Origin: Brachyhypopomus gauderio
Taxonomy: Eukaryota; Chordata; Actinopteri; Gymnotiformes; Hypopomidae
Reading direction: 5' to 3'
NCBI RefSeq assembly: GCF_052324685.1
Contig: NW_027506875.1
Location: 26,001 to 90,000, forward strand
DNA length: 64,000 nucleotides
A program made the translations under genes and the position numbers. Under the pieces are notes generated by a model. It was not told the DNA's origin. It searched no databases and saw nothing but the letters and a program-made list of their open reading frames with translations. Position 1 is the first letter of the stretch. Every line of letters starts with the position of its first letter. Shown here piece after piece: positions 46,673 through 58,500 of this stretch.

Positions 46673-46934
46673 ATGGCCAACATTTCAGAAGAATTGCTAT
46701 CCGTTCTAGAGGAGCTAAGGGCAAAGGAACTGAAGAACTTCCGGTGGCATCTGACTACCACTGTGGAAGGTGACAAACGCATCCCAAAGGCTCATCTGGA
46801 GAATGCAGACGAACATGACACTGTAGACAAGATGGTGCAGAAATATGGCCCAGATGGAGCTGTGGAGATCACAGTGGACATCCTGAAGAAGATGAACCAG
46901 AACCAGCTGGCTGAGGACCTGAGGACCAAACACA
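46673..46934 (+). CDS. NLR gene, exon with pyrin (PYD) domain
   Basis: The ATG at 46673 lies one base after an acceptor (TTTAATGTGCAG), so a 5' non-coding exon probably exists upstream. 87 codons encode a six-helix pyrin death-fold domain: MANISEELLSVLEELRAKEL, KNFRWHL, IPKAHLENADEHDTVDKM and GAVEITVDILKKMNQNQLAE. PYDs pair with PYDs of adaptors such as ASC to seed inflammasomes in the cytoplasm. The exon ends at donor ACA|GTGAGA, leaving one base. Phase fits the exons at 48292 and 49099. Confidence 0.9.
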
Positions 46935-47466
46935 GTGAGAATAATACAGATGAATCATGTTTACTATTTAAACTCAATATTTCAGAATTTAATTTGATCA
47001 CAGCATCAGACTTAATATGATCACAGCATTAGTGTGACAGGCAAGTAAGTGCAAAATAAGAAGGAAGCGATCATGCCTGTCTCAGGGAAAGGGGAGGATT
47101 TAATGAATAACGTGCACCAACGTAAAGCCCGAGACATAATCCAAATTAAGGAAACAATAACTAGCAGTCAACTGGTACATAGACCAGACATAAATAGACA
47201 AAAGATCCTCAGGTGTTGGGTTCCCTAATGGGCCACACCCACCAGAGAGATGAACATGATGTCACAACGACAAGACAAACATGAAAAATGAAGGTAACTG
47301 AGCCAGAACACAGCTCAACAAAATGACATCTCAAACACCTTCACATGTGTTTCAATTCCACAATACAAAGAGGGAATCTGACATTAGGATAGAACAATAG
47401 GTTAGAAGGCTGAACAATAATTACAAGCTTTATTGATGAGAAAGGCAGAGGTAAAGCTGCAGTTAA
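46935..47466. other. Intron sequence of the NLR gene
   Basis: Between the pyrin exon and the Harbinger MITE. No gene and no clear repeat boundary; the 47045-47400 segment is A-rich and may be an old retroposon. Confidence 0.4.
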
Positions 47467-48232
47467 AGCCTGGTTCACACTACACGATTTTAGGATGGTT
47501 TTTCAGTCGCCGACTGATCGCCGACAAAAACTGTGGTCAGAGGCGAATCGGCGATCACTCGTCGCTCGCTCAGTCGTGTAGTGTGAACTGCTGAAAGACG
47601 CTGAAAGACGCTCGCCGAGCCGTCGCCGACTGGTCGCAGACGACTGGCAGATATCTAGCATGTTTAATATCTAGCAGTCGGCGACTGAGAGTCGGCAGCA
47701 GCGTCTAGCTACAGCCAATGGGAACGCGGAGAGAGAACCGCGGCACCGCTGAAGATATCTCTGAAGAATGTAAAAAACTTTCAAGAATACTTTCAAAACA
47801 GTAACCCAGCAAACACACAAAATCCTCACCTTTCTTACAACTTTACTACAACACTGTGTTTAAGTTATTGTGACAGCACTGGAGAAATAGTGCGATTGAT
47901 TATATTTATGTTCATTTGGGACTATGGAGTGTTTAAACGGTAAAAATAATAATAATAACGAAAATGTGGAGCACATGTACATTGTTTTTTTTTCTTCTAC
48001 GTGGTGTTGCTGGTTCTCGAGAGTTTCGTTTTCGTGTTCTCGTGTTTTTGGACGGCAGCCAGATGAGTCGGCGATTCCCCAGTCGTGTAATTCGTGAGCC
48101 CGCGTCGCCGATCAGTCATGTAGTGTGAAAGCCACAACAACTGAGAGACTCGCGATTACAGCACAACCAGTCGTGTAGTGCGGACGGCACAAAAACCTGA
48201 CGACTGAAAAGTCGTGTAGTGTGAACCAGGCT
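47467..48232. mobile_element. Harbinger MITE in an NLR intron
   Basis: Ends AGCCTGGTTCACACTACACG and complement, about 22 bases, TSD TAA (47464-47466 and 48233-48235). The interior is rich in GTCGCCGACTGATCGCC-like motifs. No coding capacity. Confidence 0.85.
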
Positions 48233-48291
48233 TAAGGATGACCAGGTTTGTGCAGGTTTTGTGTGCTTTACTCTGACGTCTCCTCTCACAG

Positions 48292-48333
48292 GTGGACACA
48301 GATGTGAAGAGTCGACTGCTGAGAGTCCAGCAG
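48292..48333 (+). CDS. NLR gene, small linker exon
   Basis: 42 bases between TCTCCTCTCACAG and CAG|GTAAAT. Phase 1 at both ends: with the last base of the pyrin exon it reads SGHRCEESTAESPA and leaves one G for the next exon. Such short linkers between PYD and FISNA-NACHT are usual in fish NLR genes. The support is splice signals and phase on both sides. Confidence 0.7.
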
Positions 48334-48577
48334 GTAAATTCCACCCAGCCACACCTTTAGGCAGGAATACATATTACACCTTTAAACAACCTGATTTAGA
48401 TTTAGATTTATTTAGATGCTTATGAATGTATTTTTTCTGAGTACTCACTGTTGTTGGAGGCTGGACACAACTGCAGACTATGACGAGGTTGATTAACAAG
48501 ACTAAAAAACTACATAAAGTATACAGACATACAAAGACAAATCAAACATCAACCAAGAACACCCAACTAATACTGAC

Positions 48578-48650
48578 TGGCCTGGGAATCAAACCCACAA
48601 CCCTCCGGTCACACGACCAGTTCCCTAACCACCAGACCATAACCATATAG
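48578..48650 (-). mobile_element. V-SINE head fragment
   Basis: The reverse complement reads GGTTATGGTCTGGTGGTTAG, then GGAACTGGTCGTGTGACCGG and GGGTTTGATTCCCAGGCC, the tRNA-derived head. Core and tail are absent. It lies in the intron between the linker and NACHT exons. Confidence 0.7.
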
Positions 48651-49098
48651 ATTTTAAATCTTGATGTCAAATAAATAAATTTTTACTATTTACTATCAGC
48701 ATATCTGAGGATGGCATAGTTCATTATAGTTTTAGTGCAAACTGAATAAAGGTGATTTAAAGGTGGGCCAGAGATAATATCTGTCATGCTGCGGACGCCC
48801 CCTGCTGGCCACAGCGGCAGTATTTCATGTTGTCCTGTTATTGTGGTGTTGTGTTCATCCCTCAAGTGGGCGGGGCCTATTAGGATCCCACCACCTGAGG
48901 GTCGTTTGTCTATATATGTCTTGTCTTTGTACCAGTTGACTGCTGGTTATTTGGATTATGCCATGCGTTTTGCACTGGTACAATTTATCCTTTAAATCCT
49001 CCATTTTCCCCGAGACTGGAGTTATCACTTCATTCTTTTTTTGCACTCCCTCAATAACCAAATAAAATTACTGTCATCATGTGTTTCTGTTGTTTTAG

Positions 49099-50857
49099 AG
49101 ATGGTCTCTGGATATCAGCAAAAGCTCAAACACAAACTACTGGAGAAATATAAAAAAATTAATGAAGGACTCTCAGATCATGGAAGCTCAACCCTCCTGA
49201 ATGAGATCTTCACAGAGCTCTACATCACAGAGGGAGGGAGTGGAGATGTCAATAATGAACATGAGGTGAGACAGATTGAGACAGCATCCAGGAGACCAGC
49301 AACACAGGAGACACCCATTAAATGTAATGACCTCTTTAAAGACAAACCCATCAGAACAGTGCTGACTAAAGGAGTAGCTGGAATTGGAAAAACCGTCTCT
49401 GTGCAGAAGTTCATTCTGGACTGGGCTGAAGGAAGAGCCAATCAGGACGTCCGCTTCATATTTCCACTTCCTTTTAGGGAGCTGAATTTGATAAAGAAGG
49501 AAAAGAATCTGATGGATCTGCTTGATCACTTTTTCCCAGAAACAAAAACATTACAGTTAATAGACTGTGATGCTTATAAAGTCATTTTCATCTTTGATGG
49601 TCTGGATGAGTGTCGACTTCCTCTAGATTTCCAGAACAATGAGAGTTTATCGCACATAACGGAGTCGACCTCTGTGGATGTGCTGCTGACAAACCTCATT
49701 AAGAGGAATCTGCTTCCCTCTGCTCTCCTCTGGATAACCTCTCGACCAGCAGCAGTCAGTCAGATCCCTCCTGAGTGTGTTGACCTAGTAACAGAGGTAC
49801 GAGGGTTCAGTGACCTCCAGAAAGAGGAGTACTTCAGGAAGAAAATCAGTGATCAGATCCTGGCCAATAAAATCATCTCACACATGAAGTCATCAAGAAG
49901 CCTCTACATCATGTGCCACATTCCAGTCTTCTGTTGGATTGCAGCCACTGTTCTAGAGAGCATGTTGGGTAAAGCAGAGAGTGGAGAGATCCCCAAGACT
50001 CTGACTCAGATGTTCACACACTTCCTGAAGTTTCACATCAAATACAAGGACAGAAAGAACCATGGCAAAACTGACACTGATTTTCACCAGACTAGAAATA
50101 TTGTTCTGGCACTGGGAAAACTGGCTTTCCAACAGCTGGAAAATGGCCAACTGATCTTCTATGAGAAAGACTTGAGAGAGTGTGACATTGATGTCAAAGA
50201 AGTGTCAGTGTACTCAGGAGTGTGTAACCAGATCTTCAGAAAGGAGGATCTGCTGGACCTGGGGAAGGTGTTCAGCTTTGTACATCTGAGTGTTCAGGAG
50301 TTTCTAGCTGCTTTATATGTATTTCTCTCCTTCATCTCCAACAAAACAAATGTGCTGGAACAGAAAAAGAAAACACCCTTTAAAAGATCAAAAATGTCTG
50401 ACTTCCTAAGGAAAGCAGTGGACAAGGCCTTACAGAGTGAGAATGGACACCTGGACCTTTTCCTCCGCTTCCTTCTGGGTCTTTCACTGGAGTCCAATCA
50501 GACTCTCTTACGAGGTCTACTGACACAGACAGGAAGCACCTCTCACAGCACAGAGGAAACAGTCAAGTACATCAAGAAGAAGATCAGGGAGAATCCCTCT
50601 CCAGAGAAATCCATCAATCTGTTCCACTGTCTGAATGAACTGAATGATCATTCTCTAGTGCAGGAAGTCCAAAAATACCTGAACAGAGGACGTCATCACA
50701 GTGGACTCAGATTGTCTCCTGCTCAGTGGTCAGCTCTGGTGTTTGTGTTGCTGAACTCAGAAGAGGAGCTGGATGAGTTTGTCCTGAGTAAATATGAACC
50801 ATCAGAGAAATGTCTAATGAAACTGTTGCCAGTGGTCACAGCATCCAGAAAAGCTGA
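49099..50857 (+). CDS. NLR gene, FISNA-NACHT exon (NLRC3-like fish NLR)
   Basis: After acceptor TTCTGTTGTTTTAG the exon reads [20 protein letters not shown], the FISNA domain typical of fish NLRs. The NACHT ATPase has Walker A GVAGIGKT (about residues 193-200 of the joined protein) and Walker [13 protein letters not shown] (about 263-273). The helical and winged-helix regions follow, with [19 protein letters not shown]. The exon ends GCTGA|GTGAGT after about residue 688. No stops or frameshifts. NLRs of this type sense microbial or stress signals in the cytosol and oligomerise through NACHT. Leucine-rich repeat exons normally follow, but none is seen downstream in the window. Confidence 0.93.
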
Positions 50858-50959
50858 GTGAGTATTTTCATTCATAAACACATTACAGCACTAGGGGGAG
50901 TTACCCAAAGCATCATAGAATCAGTAAAAAATCATAATACGACTAAGGACATTGTTAAC

Positions 50960-50962
<3 letters not shown>

Positions 50963-51022
<60 letters not shown>
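50963..51022. repeat. (CA)n microsatellite in the NLR intron
   Basis: About 30 CA units. Confidence 0.95.
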
Positions 51023-51025
<3 letters not shown>

Positions 51026-51240
51026 TGTTCACTGTATCTCACTGTATGGTGTTTCTGTACTGGGGTTATTGATCCCTCCCACTAACAATAGAAACAGCTG
51101 AATTACAATTAAAATGTGTTGGAGTAAATTCTACTACACAGTCCAGCATGAGTCATGAATATGCATAACCAATACAATTACTGACTTTAGCATCTGAGAG
51201 GGTTAGGGTTAGAGAGAAAGAGAGACAGAGGGATAGAAAC

Positions 51241-53328
51241 ATGGCGCTCCCCAGAGGGCAACATTGCGGAGCTCTCCGAATCAAGTTAGTTATATGTCTT
51301 TTTTTTCTCTTTACTTTATTATGCAGAGTTAAGACATATTCTGCGAACATTGTTTATGATCGGGCGAAACTATTAGAGTTGAGAGAGCGTGGTCCTTTTG
51401 GACTTTTTGACCCGAACACGCTAGAATCCTACCCGGAGCTAATATGCTATGCGGATCCGACGCTAGATCGGCCCCCGACAGGGAGCTTCTCTGGGAGCAC
51501 CAGGCCGAGGCAGAGGCGAGGCAGACGGGGAGGAGCTGACCGGAGGCTCTGGCGCTTGACTAGCAACAGAAGGCTTACTCTCCCGGTAATACTGTTCGCA
51601 AACGTTCAGTCTCTGGAAAATAAAATGGATGAACTCCACGCTCGACTGGCCACACAGAAGGATTTTCAGGACGGTTCTTTACTGTGTTTCTGTGAAACTT
51701 GGCTGGGGGAGAGAATACCCGACGAGGCAATAACACCAGTGGGATACACGGGTTTCAGACAGGACCGGTGTGCTGCGGAAAGCGGTAAGAGTTGAGGAGG
51801 GGGAACGGCTGTCCTTGTCAAACAGTCCTGGTGTACAGACTGTAAGATCATCTCAAAATCCTGCTCTGAAAGTGTGGAATATTTAACTCTGAAGTTAAGA
51901 CCATTTTTTCTACCCAGAGAACTGCAATGTATCATTGTGAGTGTTGTGTATATTCCCCTCTCAGCTAAGGAGGAGAATGCACTGAAAGAGCTACACAACA
52001 TGATCGATGAGCATAAGAATATGTATCCTGATGCTGCTCTCATTATTCTGGGAGATTTTAATCATTGTAATCTTCGGAAAAACATGCCAAAACTACCAGT
52101 TTGTGACGTTTCCCACTAGAGGAAATAAAATGCTGGATCACTGCTACAGTAACACTAGAAATGCTTTCTTAGCTGAGCCAAAACCCCAGTTGGGAAAGTC
52201 GGACCACTTGGCAATCCGGCTTAAACCTGTGTATAATAAAGTGCTTATGACAAAACCAGTCACAGTCAGAACTATTAACACCTGGACTAATGACACACAG
52301 GCTAGCCTGCAGAGCTGTTTGGAGAATACAAACTGGAATATTTTTAAAGAGACTAGTAATGACATACACGAATACACAGAGACTGTGAGTGATTATATCC
52401 GCTGGTGCACCTCCATATGTGCACCTCCCAGGACTGTGCGTATGTTCCCAAACCAAAACCATGGTTTAATAGGGACATAAAACAGAGAATCAGGAAGAGG
52501 CGGGAAGCCTTCAAGTCAGGGGATCAAGAGGAGTATAAAAGAGCACGCTATGAGCTCCAGAAATCCATCAGAGCAGCAAAAAGGGCTCATTGCCAAAAAC
52601 TTGAAGGGTATTATCTCAGTCACAATACACGCAGCATGTGGAAAGGAATCCAGGCCGTTACAAATTACAGGAGAACTACAACTATATACCCTTTAGATGT
52701 CACTCTCCCCGACAGCCTTAACACTTTCTATGCCAGATTTGATAGACAGAATACAGACACAGCTTTGAAAGCCCTTTGTGATCCGGAGGACACTGTTTTT
52801 CAGGTGTCTCAAACACAGGTCCTCAAGGCTCTGAAAAAAGTAAATCCCCACAAGGCTGTGGGACCAGATGGTGTTCATCCCAAAGTTTTGAAGATTTGCG
52901 GGGAACAACTAGCTGGGGTGTATTGTGACATTTTCAACCTGTCATTATCCCAGGCTGTGGTCCCCCGTGTCTTTAAATCTTCCACTATCATCCCAGTCCC
53001 TAAAGGACTAACTATATCCACTGTAAATGACTTTAGGCCAGTAGCACTTACATCAGTTGCCATGAAGTGCCTAGAAAAACTAGTCCTGGCACATATTAAT
53101 CACATGGTCCCGCATACTGTTGACCCCCTCCAGTTTGCTTATCACCCCAATCGATCAGTGGACGATGCGGTAGCAATAGCCCTACACCACACTCTGCAAC
53201 ATCTGGATAACGGCAGAACGTATGCCAGGATGCTTTTCCTGGACTACAGTTCTGCATTTAACACCATCCGGCCGGGCAAGCTAATCAAGAAGCTGACAGA
53301 CTTGGGAGTCCCTACATCCACATGTAAT
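51241..53328 (+). pseudogene. LINE endonuclease and first part of RT, broken
   Basis: Starts MALPRGQHCGALRIKL, with a hydrophobic N-terminal stretch. The endonuclease region has ILFANVQSLENKMDEL, LLCFCETWLGE, VSVVYIPLSAKEENAL, ILGDFNHCN and LDHCYSNTR/GKSDHLAI. A TGA at about 51796 replaces a codon in a Gly-rich loop. Frame changes occur near 52085 and 52430. RT motifs follow in one frame: AVGPDGVHPKVLK, DFRPVALTSVAMKCLEKLV and MLFLDYSSAFNTI (motif A). Coding is cut at 53328 by the Harbinger element. Confidence 0.85.
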
Positions 53329-53499
53329 GGCGCATTTCCACTAGGGCCTGCTTGGCGCGGTACAGTTCGATACGGATCGGTTCGCAACGGAACAGTACGG
53401 TCCCGTTGTGTTTCCATTACAATGGTGGACCACCACAATGTGGGTGGAGTCGCTGTTGGCGCGCGGGTTGTAGTGTTGTGACATCATTTGTATGCGACC

Positions 53500-54560
53500 A
53501 CAACAATGGACAAGATGGCGATGGAAAGACTCGTGTACCTTGTGCTAGGGTTATGACTTTTATTCCGGAAACGTGCAAATGAAGAGAGCAAGAGAAGGTT
53601 GCAGTTTGCGAGACGCAGGACACAAGAAAAGGAGCGGAGACTCCTTGAGACCATACAGCAGTATCAGGCCGAGGACGACAGGAGAGGGAGAAAAAGACGC
53701 AGGCTGGTAAGCTAAGCTAACGCTAGTTAACATCAGTCTTTCTCCCCGAGATAAATGTGTAAAGCGGGTAAAGCTAACGCAGTAAAAATGCATTCTGTGT
53801 GTGTGCGTTTCAGATGGCTTTATTGTTGGCTAATAGCCGTGTGGATATTCCGACGAGCGTCTCAGTGGTGGTGTCACGTGCGGCTACGCCCCCTCTCCTA
53901 GCTGTCACTCTGGGTTCCCTCGTGTCTGTGTTCTTGCCCGTTTGTCCCGCCCTGCTCGTTAGTTTATGGATCCCTCGTTTGTTACCACGCCCCTGTGTCA
54001 TTGTCATCACCTGTCCCTAGTTTAGTTCTGTGTATAAAAGCCCCTGAGTCTCCCTTGTCCTTTGTCCGGTATTTTGAATTCATTTGTGATCGTGTTTATC
54101 CCACCGCTGTTCTCTGTGCCTGACCGTTTTCGTGTTTCTCCTGTTTTCCGTGCCCCCTGTCTTGTGATGCCTGTCTTTGCCTGTTTTACGGACTGCCCTC
54201 CTGTTATCGACCCTGCCTGGCTATCCGACGATGATTACGGTATTCCCCTGAATAAATCTCGCTCTTCTCAGCACTTGTGTCCGTCCTCTCGCTCCGTGGC
54301 GCAAGCCACGTTACAGGTGGGACGTTATTGTTCCTGAGTTCACGTGCACACAGTGGCTACAGAACTTCAGGATGTCCCGAGAAGCGTTTGACTCCCTCAG
54401 CAACAAATTGCGTCCAGCCCTGGAGCGACAACACACAACTTTTCGAGAGTGTGTGCCCGTACATAAAAAAGTGGCAGTAGCACTGTGGAAGCTTGCTACG
54501 GGCTCGGAGTACGCTCTGCATAATTTGTGTGAAAGTTATGGAGACATATGACACTACATG
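53500..54560 (+). pseudogene. Harbinger transposase relic (N-terminal part)
   Basis: An Arg/Lys-rich first exon (LLETIQQYQAEDDRRGRKRR, to donor CTG|GTAAGC at about 53706) is followed by an exon from acceptor GTGCGTTTCAG (53813). This reads VWIFRRASQWW before the solo LTR and DVIVPEFTCTQWLQNFRMSR after it, then KKVAVALWKLATGSEYALHN. Shortly after, a stop appears and the DDE region is gone. Internal deletion removed the catalytic part. Confidence 0.75.
53872..54315 (+). mobile_element. Solo LTR (444 bp) inside the Harbinger transposase exon
   Basis: Runs TGTCACGTGCGG to AGCCACGTTACA with the 5-bp TSD GGTGG (53867-53871 and 54316-54320). A TATA box (GTATAAAAGCCCC) lies at about 54034 and AATAAA at about 54249. 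The ends resemble those of the chromovirus LTR at 43825 and of the LTR at 1-175. Removal of the LTR and one TSD rejoins the transposase frame exactly. Confidence 0.9.
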
Positions 54561-55039
54561 GGATGTGCCAGCTACTGCTACACAGCAGCCAGTGGCAGCA
54601 ATGGCACAGGGTGTGGAGGAGTGTGATGGTAGAGATGCTCGCAATGCACTGATGCTATATATCTGTCATAACAGTTAAATTGTTGCCATTGCCTGTGTCA
54701 CGTACACAAAGCAATAAAGCTGTGATTGTCAAACTCATTATCCGCTGCTGATTATGTTAAGACAATTAAAAGAACATGATGCCCCTTAACACATACAATA
54801 ATGGTATCTTATTTATCTTTATCTTCATTATTGTATGTGGTTGCTCTAATTATTGGTAATAATTTGGTATTACTCAAACAGGCCGAACACACCCTGCATA
54901 AAAAGCATCAGTCATACAATCAAATAAAATCAAACTTTTACTGATCACATGCATAGTAATACACAGTACAACTTGCAGTGAAATGTTTAAGTACAGTCTG
55001 CTCACACTGAGCCATTATAAAAGAAAAAGAGAAAAGATT

Positions 55040-56120
55040 TTGTGTGCTTTTACTGGCGACTGTCTCGCATGGTGTTCACAAGTTCGCCAAGCACCCCGAG
55101 GAAAGCCCAGTTGAAGGAAACATTTTCCGCCAACTCCGCTCTCCTCAGCTCGGCTTCTTGTTCCCGGGCCTCGCTACAATCACGGCTCGACAATCAATGC
55201 TCGTGCATCCGCACATCCTGTGCCTGCATCTCCAGAAGATGTACGCCGATATCCAAGTCCGTCTGGGTCCTTTTTTGATTGCCTTGACAAAAAAAGAGGG
55301 TAATGGGAGTTGATTAGTAAAACTGAAATGCACTCTGTACTCATGCTACTCCGGTGCTTAACATGTTTTTTTGTGTTCCTCACCTGTATTGGGCCACCGG
55401 ACAGGTGTTTGTGATCCAGCTGGTGTAGAGACCGCTGGTTCCGTGTATGACACGGATGATACGGGGGAGGCAGGAGGTTCCAAAAAGGCACTCGGCTCGT
55501 CAGTGGAAGGGGAATCTTGAACGTAAAAATAACAAATATTAAACACAAGCATTCCCGTGAAAGCAACGATATAGCGTAACTGCACAAAATGTGTAGCACG
55601 TCATCGCTGCTCAAGCTTTGTTTATGGCTACAGCTAACTAGCAACTAGCAAGGCTCCACGCTGTGGCTAAGAGCTAGCTATTGTACAGTAGTGACTGTGG
55701 TGGTAACATTAACTACAAACACAGCTCTAAATTCCTGCGTTTACAATAGATGCGTTCATATTACATTCATATTACGTCTTTTACGAGCCTAGTAAAATTG
55801 TGAAATCACAATACACTCACCATTCTCCGTGGCCTCCAGCACCGACATTGCCGTGTCCAGCACGTTTTTCTTCCATTACTGGCTGGTCGGTAACTGTATA
55901 TGGCATCCATTTGCTGGAACCAGTCTTTGCGGTTTGCTCCGCTGTGTCCGTTATGGTCCTTCACTGCCCGGTAATCGCTTTTAAGCTTTTTAAGCTTGGA
56001 CCGGCACTGCTGAACGGACCACTGGTAGCCATGAGTGGCCATTAGTGCGGAAACCTCGCTAAAAACCTTTACATCTCTAGTGGCCCCATCCAGTTCGCCC
56101 TGGATTTTTTGATCGCTCAT
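55040..56120 (-). pseudogene. Harbinger Myb/SANT-like protein relic, three exons
   Basis: Exon 1 (56120 to about 55820) reads MSDQKIQGELDGATRDVKVF through YQWSVQQCRSKLKKLKSDYR, a Myb/SANT-like domain, and ends ATG|GTGAGT. Exon 2 (about 55517-55385) follows TTTTACGTTCAAG and ends ATACAG|GTGAGG. Exon 3 (about 55306-55040) ends in the helical ELRRAELAENVSFNWAFLGV tail and TAA. An in-frame TGA in exon 3 (about 55198) and a probable frame change late in exon 1 break it. Confidence 0.7.
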
Positions 56121-56466
56121 TATTAACAGAAAGGTTTGTACCTCAGCGTTTGACCAGGGAACAGAGTTTTGGTTCTACATTCTTCTCTCCTTGGGTTTTA
56201 AAAATGGCTGAGGAGTCGATAGCGGAGGAGCGGAGTCGCTCTCCTGTGACGCAACCTGTGACGACACTCCCTGGCCAATCAGTGTCATGCTGTTCTTCCA
56301 CGTCACAGAACTGTACCGCTTTGGAATGGTTAGAGCCTCGAGCGAGTAGGTACGAAAAAAGTACCTGAAGGTACCGGCAAACTTGTACCTGGTACTAATG
56401 GAAACACTCATAAACCGACCCGTATCAAACCGTACCACGCCAAGCAGGCCCTAGTGGAAATGCGCC

Positions 56467-57525
56467 ACTGGATTCTGGATTTCCTGACAGAAAGACTACA
56501 GGTGGTGAGAATAGGAGAACAGATGTCGGCTGAGCTCACAGTCAGTACAGGTTCTCCACAAGGCTGTTGCCTCAGCCCCAAACTCTTTACCCTGTATACA
56601 GTGAGGTGGCGTCAGAGAATTTCGGGGTGGCGAACGTAAGTTGTTTGTTGAGCGGGGGGTGGCGTGTAACAATTGATGAGCGGCCGAGGGGGTGCCATGT
56701 AGCGATTGCTGTAAAATAAATGGGTCTTATTATTTACATTGAGGGGGCGGGACACCTCGCCTGAGGGGGCGACGCCCCCATTCGCCCCCCCGTGGCGCCG
56801 GCCCTGCTGTATACCCACGACTGTGTCTCCACCCAAAACAATTCTATCATCAAATATGCTGATGATACTACCATTCTGGGACTTATTAAGGGAGGGGATG
56901 AGTCAGAGTACAGGACGATGGTGAACAACATAGTTGTATATGGAGAGAAGAATAATCTCATCCTGAACACAGGAAAAACCAAAGAAATCATACTGGACTT
57001 CCTCCAACTCCACAGCCTCTTGTCATCAGTGGGATTGAGGTAGAAAGGGTTAATAGTTACAGATTATTGGGACTACAGATTACATCTGATCTGAATTGGA
57101 CTCTGAACACCACAGCTACAGTGAAAAAAGCCCAGAAAAGACTTTACTTTATCAGGCAGCTCAGGAAAGCTGGTCTGAACCGGCGTCCTCTCACCCAGGC
57201 ATATAGGGGGCTGATAGAGAGCATCCTCACCACAGGTATTACTGTCTGGTATGGTAACACCACACAGGCAGAGAGGAAGGCTCTGCAAAGAGTTATAAAG
57301 ATGGCAGAGAGGATTATAGGGACAAAACTTCCTTCTATGGACTCTATGTATGAGCAGCGTTGTCAGAAAAGAGGAGAGGGAATCATTAGAGACTCATTCC
57401 ATCCAGCTCACTCTCTGCTCAGACGTAAGCACTGCACATACAATCTGAGACACAGAAGGGCAGACAGTATTATAACTCACAGAACTCGCTTTTTTAACAG
57501 TTTTTCCCATCTACAGTTAGGCTGA
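56467..57525 (+). pseudogene. LINE RT second part, split by a MITE
   Basis: Resumes at [19 protein letters not shown], then [18 protein letters not shown] (motif B), the MITE, then IIKYADDTTILGLIKGGDES (motif C YADD), and ends with FIRQLRKAGLNRRPLTQAYR and RIIGTKLPSMDSMYEQRCQK. A further frame change lies near 57040. The 3' UTR runs to 57825. Confidence 0.85.
56600..56806. mobile_element. hAT-like MITE (207 bp) inside LINE RT
   Basis: 8-bp TSD CTGTATAC (56592-56599, 56807-56814). Ends AGTGAGGTGGCG and CGCCGGCCCTG. The interior has GGTGGCGAACGTAAGTTGTT, the reverse complement of the unit seen in other hATs of the window. Confidence 0.75.
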
Positions 57526-57939
57526 TGGCAAAACACAGCCACTGAAAAAGTGTAATAATAATTCTAATTTATTTGTATATGCTGATTACGGGCAACTGTG
57601 CAATTGTGTAAAAACCGCTGCTGGTCAGGGAGCATTTCTATTGTATTGTGTTTTCATATTGTAACCTTTGGTATGATTGTTTCTTCTTATCTATATGGTG
57701 GTTATGTTGTTTTATTGTTTTTTTTTTAAACTGTTGATGAGAGAGCTCTGCACAAGAATTCGAATGTGTCTGCACTGTGGTCTTTACACAAATGGCAAAT
57801 AAAATCTTATCTTAGCTCTTATCTTAGACAGAGGGATAGAGAGATGGTGGAGTGAGAGGGAGAGACGAACTACAAAACACCACAAACTCCAATTTTTTCT
57901 CGCTCACACAGTCACTATCCTTTCTCACTTTTTCTCCCC

Positions 57940-57963
57940 CCCCCACACACACATACAGTCAAT

Positions 57964-58020
<57 letters not shown>
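57940..58020. repeat. (C)n, (CA)n, (CT)n microsatellites
   Basis: C run near 57938, CACACACATACA, then about 19 CT and about 10 CA units. Confidence 0.9.
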
Positions 58021-58021
<1 letters not shown>

Positions 58022-58028
58022 TTAATAT

Positions 58029-58110
58029 TGTTGTGGAAATTTTGAACCTTAATGGTGAGCAAGTCAGAAACAGTTGGGTATGGTATCAGAGTAGAGTACA
58101 AAGTTTTTTA
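58029..58110 (-). mobile_element. LTR end related to 22680-23224
   Basis: TGTTGTGGAAATTTTGAACC and the following AATGGTGAGCA and CAGTTGGGTATG match the reverse complement of the U5 end at 23140-23224. The rest of the LTR is not recognisable by 58250, so it is truncated or diverged. Confidence 0.5.
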
Positions 58111-58500
58111 AAGACAAAAGATAGAAAAATAGAAAGATCTCCGTTAAACACTCAAGAGCGTCTGTAAGAGAGAGCTGCCCCCCCTCTCACAGACCATAGT
58201 TTAATACTATTCTGCTACATGATTACATCATACTTCAGTGACATGAGTTAAGCATGTGGCCCACATGAGGTGAGGTGATGGGGTGAGGTATCACACAGGG
58301 GTGATAGTGGGAAAAATTCCTGAGCCTGAAATTTTTCTGAGCGGGGAGGTTTGGAAGTGTACCATATTTTGAATAAGTTTATCTTTAAATTAATTAATAA
58401 TAAATAAGTCAGGTAATCATTATGGTGAAATAAAAAACAAATTTCTATTAATATTCTGAGAAAATGCTGTAAGATTCTGTTAACACAATTAACACAAATG

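Larger units (their letters stand above)
53329..56466. mobile_element. Second PIF/Harbinger element, inside the LINE
   Basis: Inverted ends GGCGCATTTCCACTAGGGCC and complement, about 29 bases. It encodes a Harbinger transposase relic on the plus strand and a Myb-like protein relic on the minus strand, in convergent order. The flanks AAT and ACT suggest a 3-bp TSD with one change. On either side the LINE reading resumes (GVPTSTC, then [16 protein letters not shown]). Confidence 0.85.
51238..57825 (+). mobile_element. Full-length LINE with 15-bp TSD, interrupted twice
   Basis: AGACAGAGGGATAGA occurs directly before (51223-51237) and after (57826-57840), so the insertion runs from three bases before an ATG to an ATCTTATCTTAG-type tail. 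Subtracting the Harbinger (53329-56466) and the hAT-like MITE (56600-56806) leaves about 3.2 kb with a single endonuclease-RT frame. I cannot fix the clade (Rex1-, RTE- or I-like candidates). It lies in the likely intron after the NACHT exon, same strand as the NLR gene. Confidence 0.85.

Noticed and set aside
51199..51213. Telomere-like GGGTTAGGGTTAG
   Set aside because: Only two units, with no array; most likely chance.
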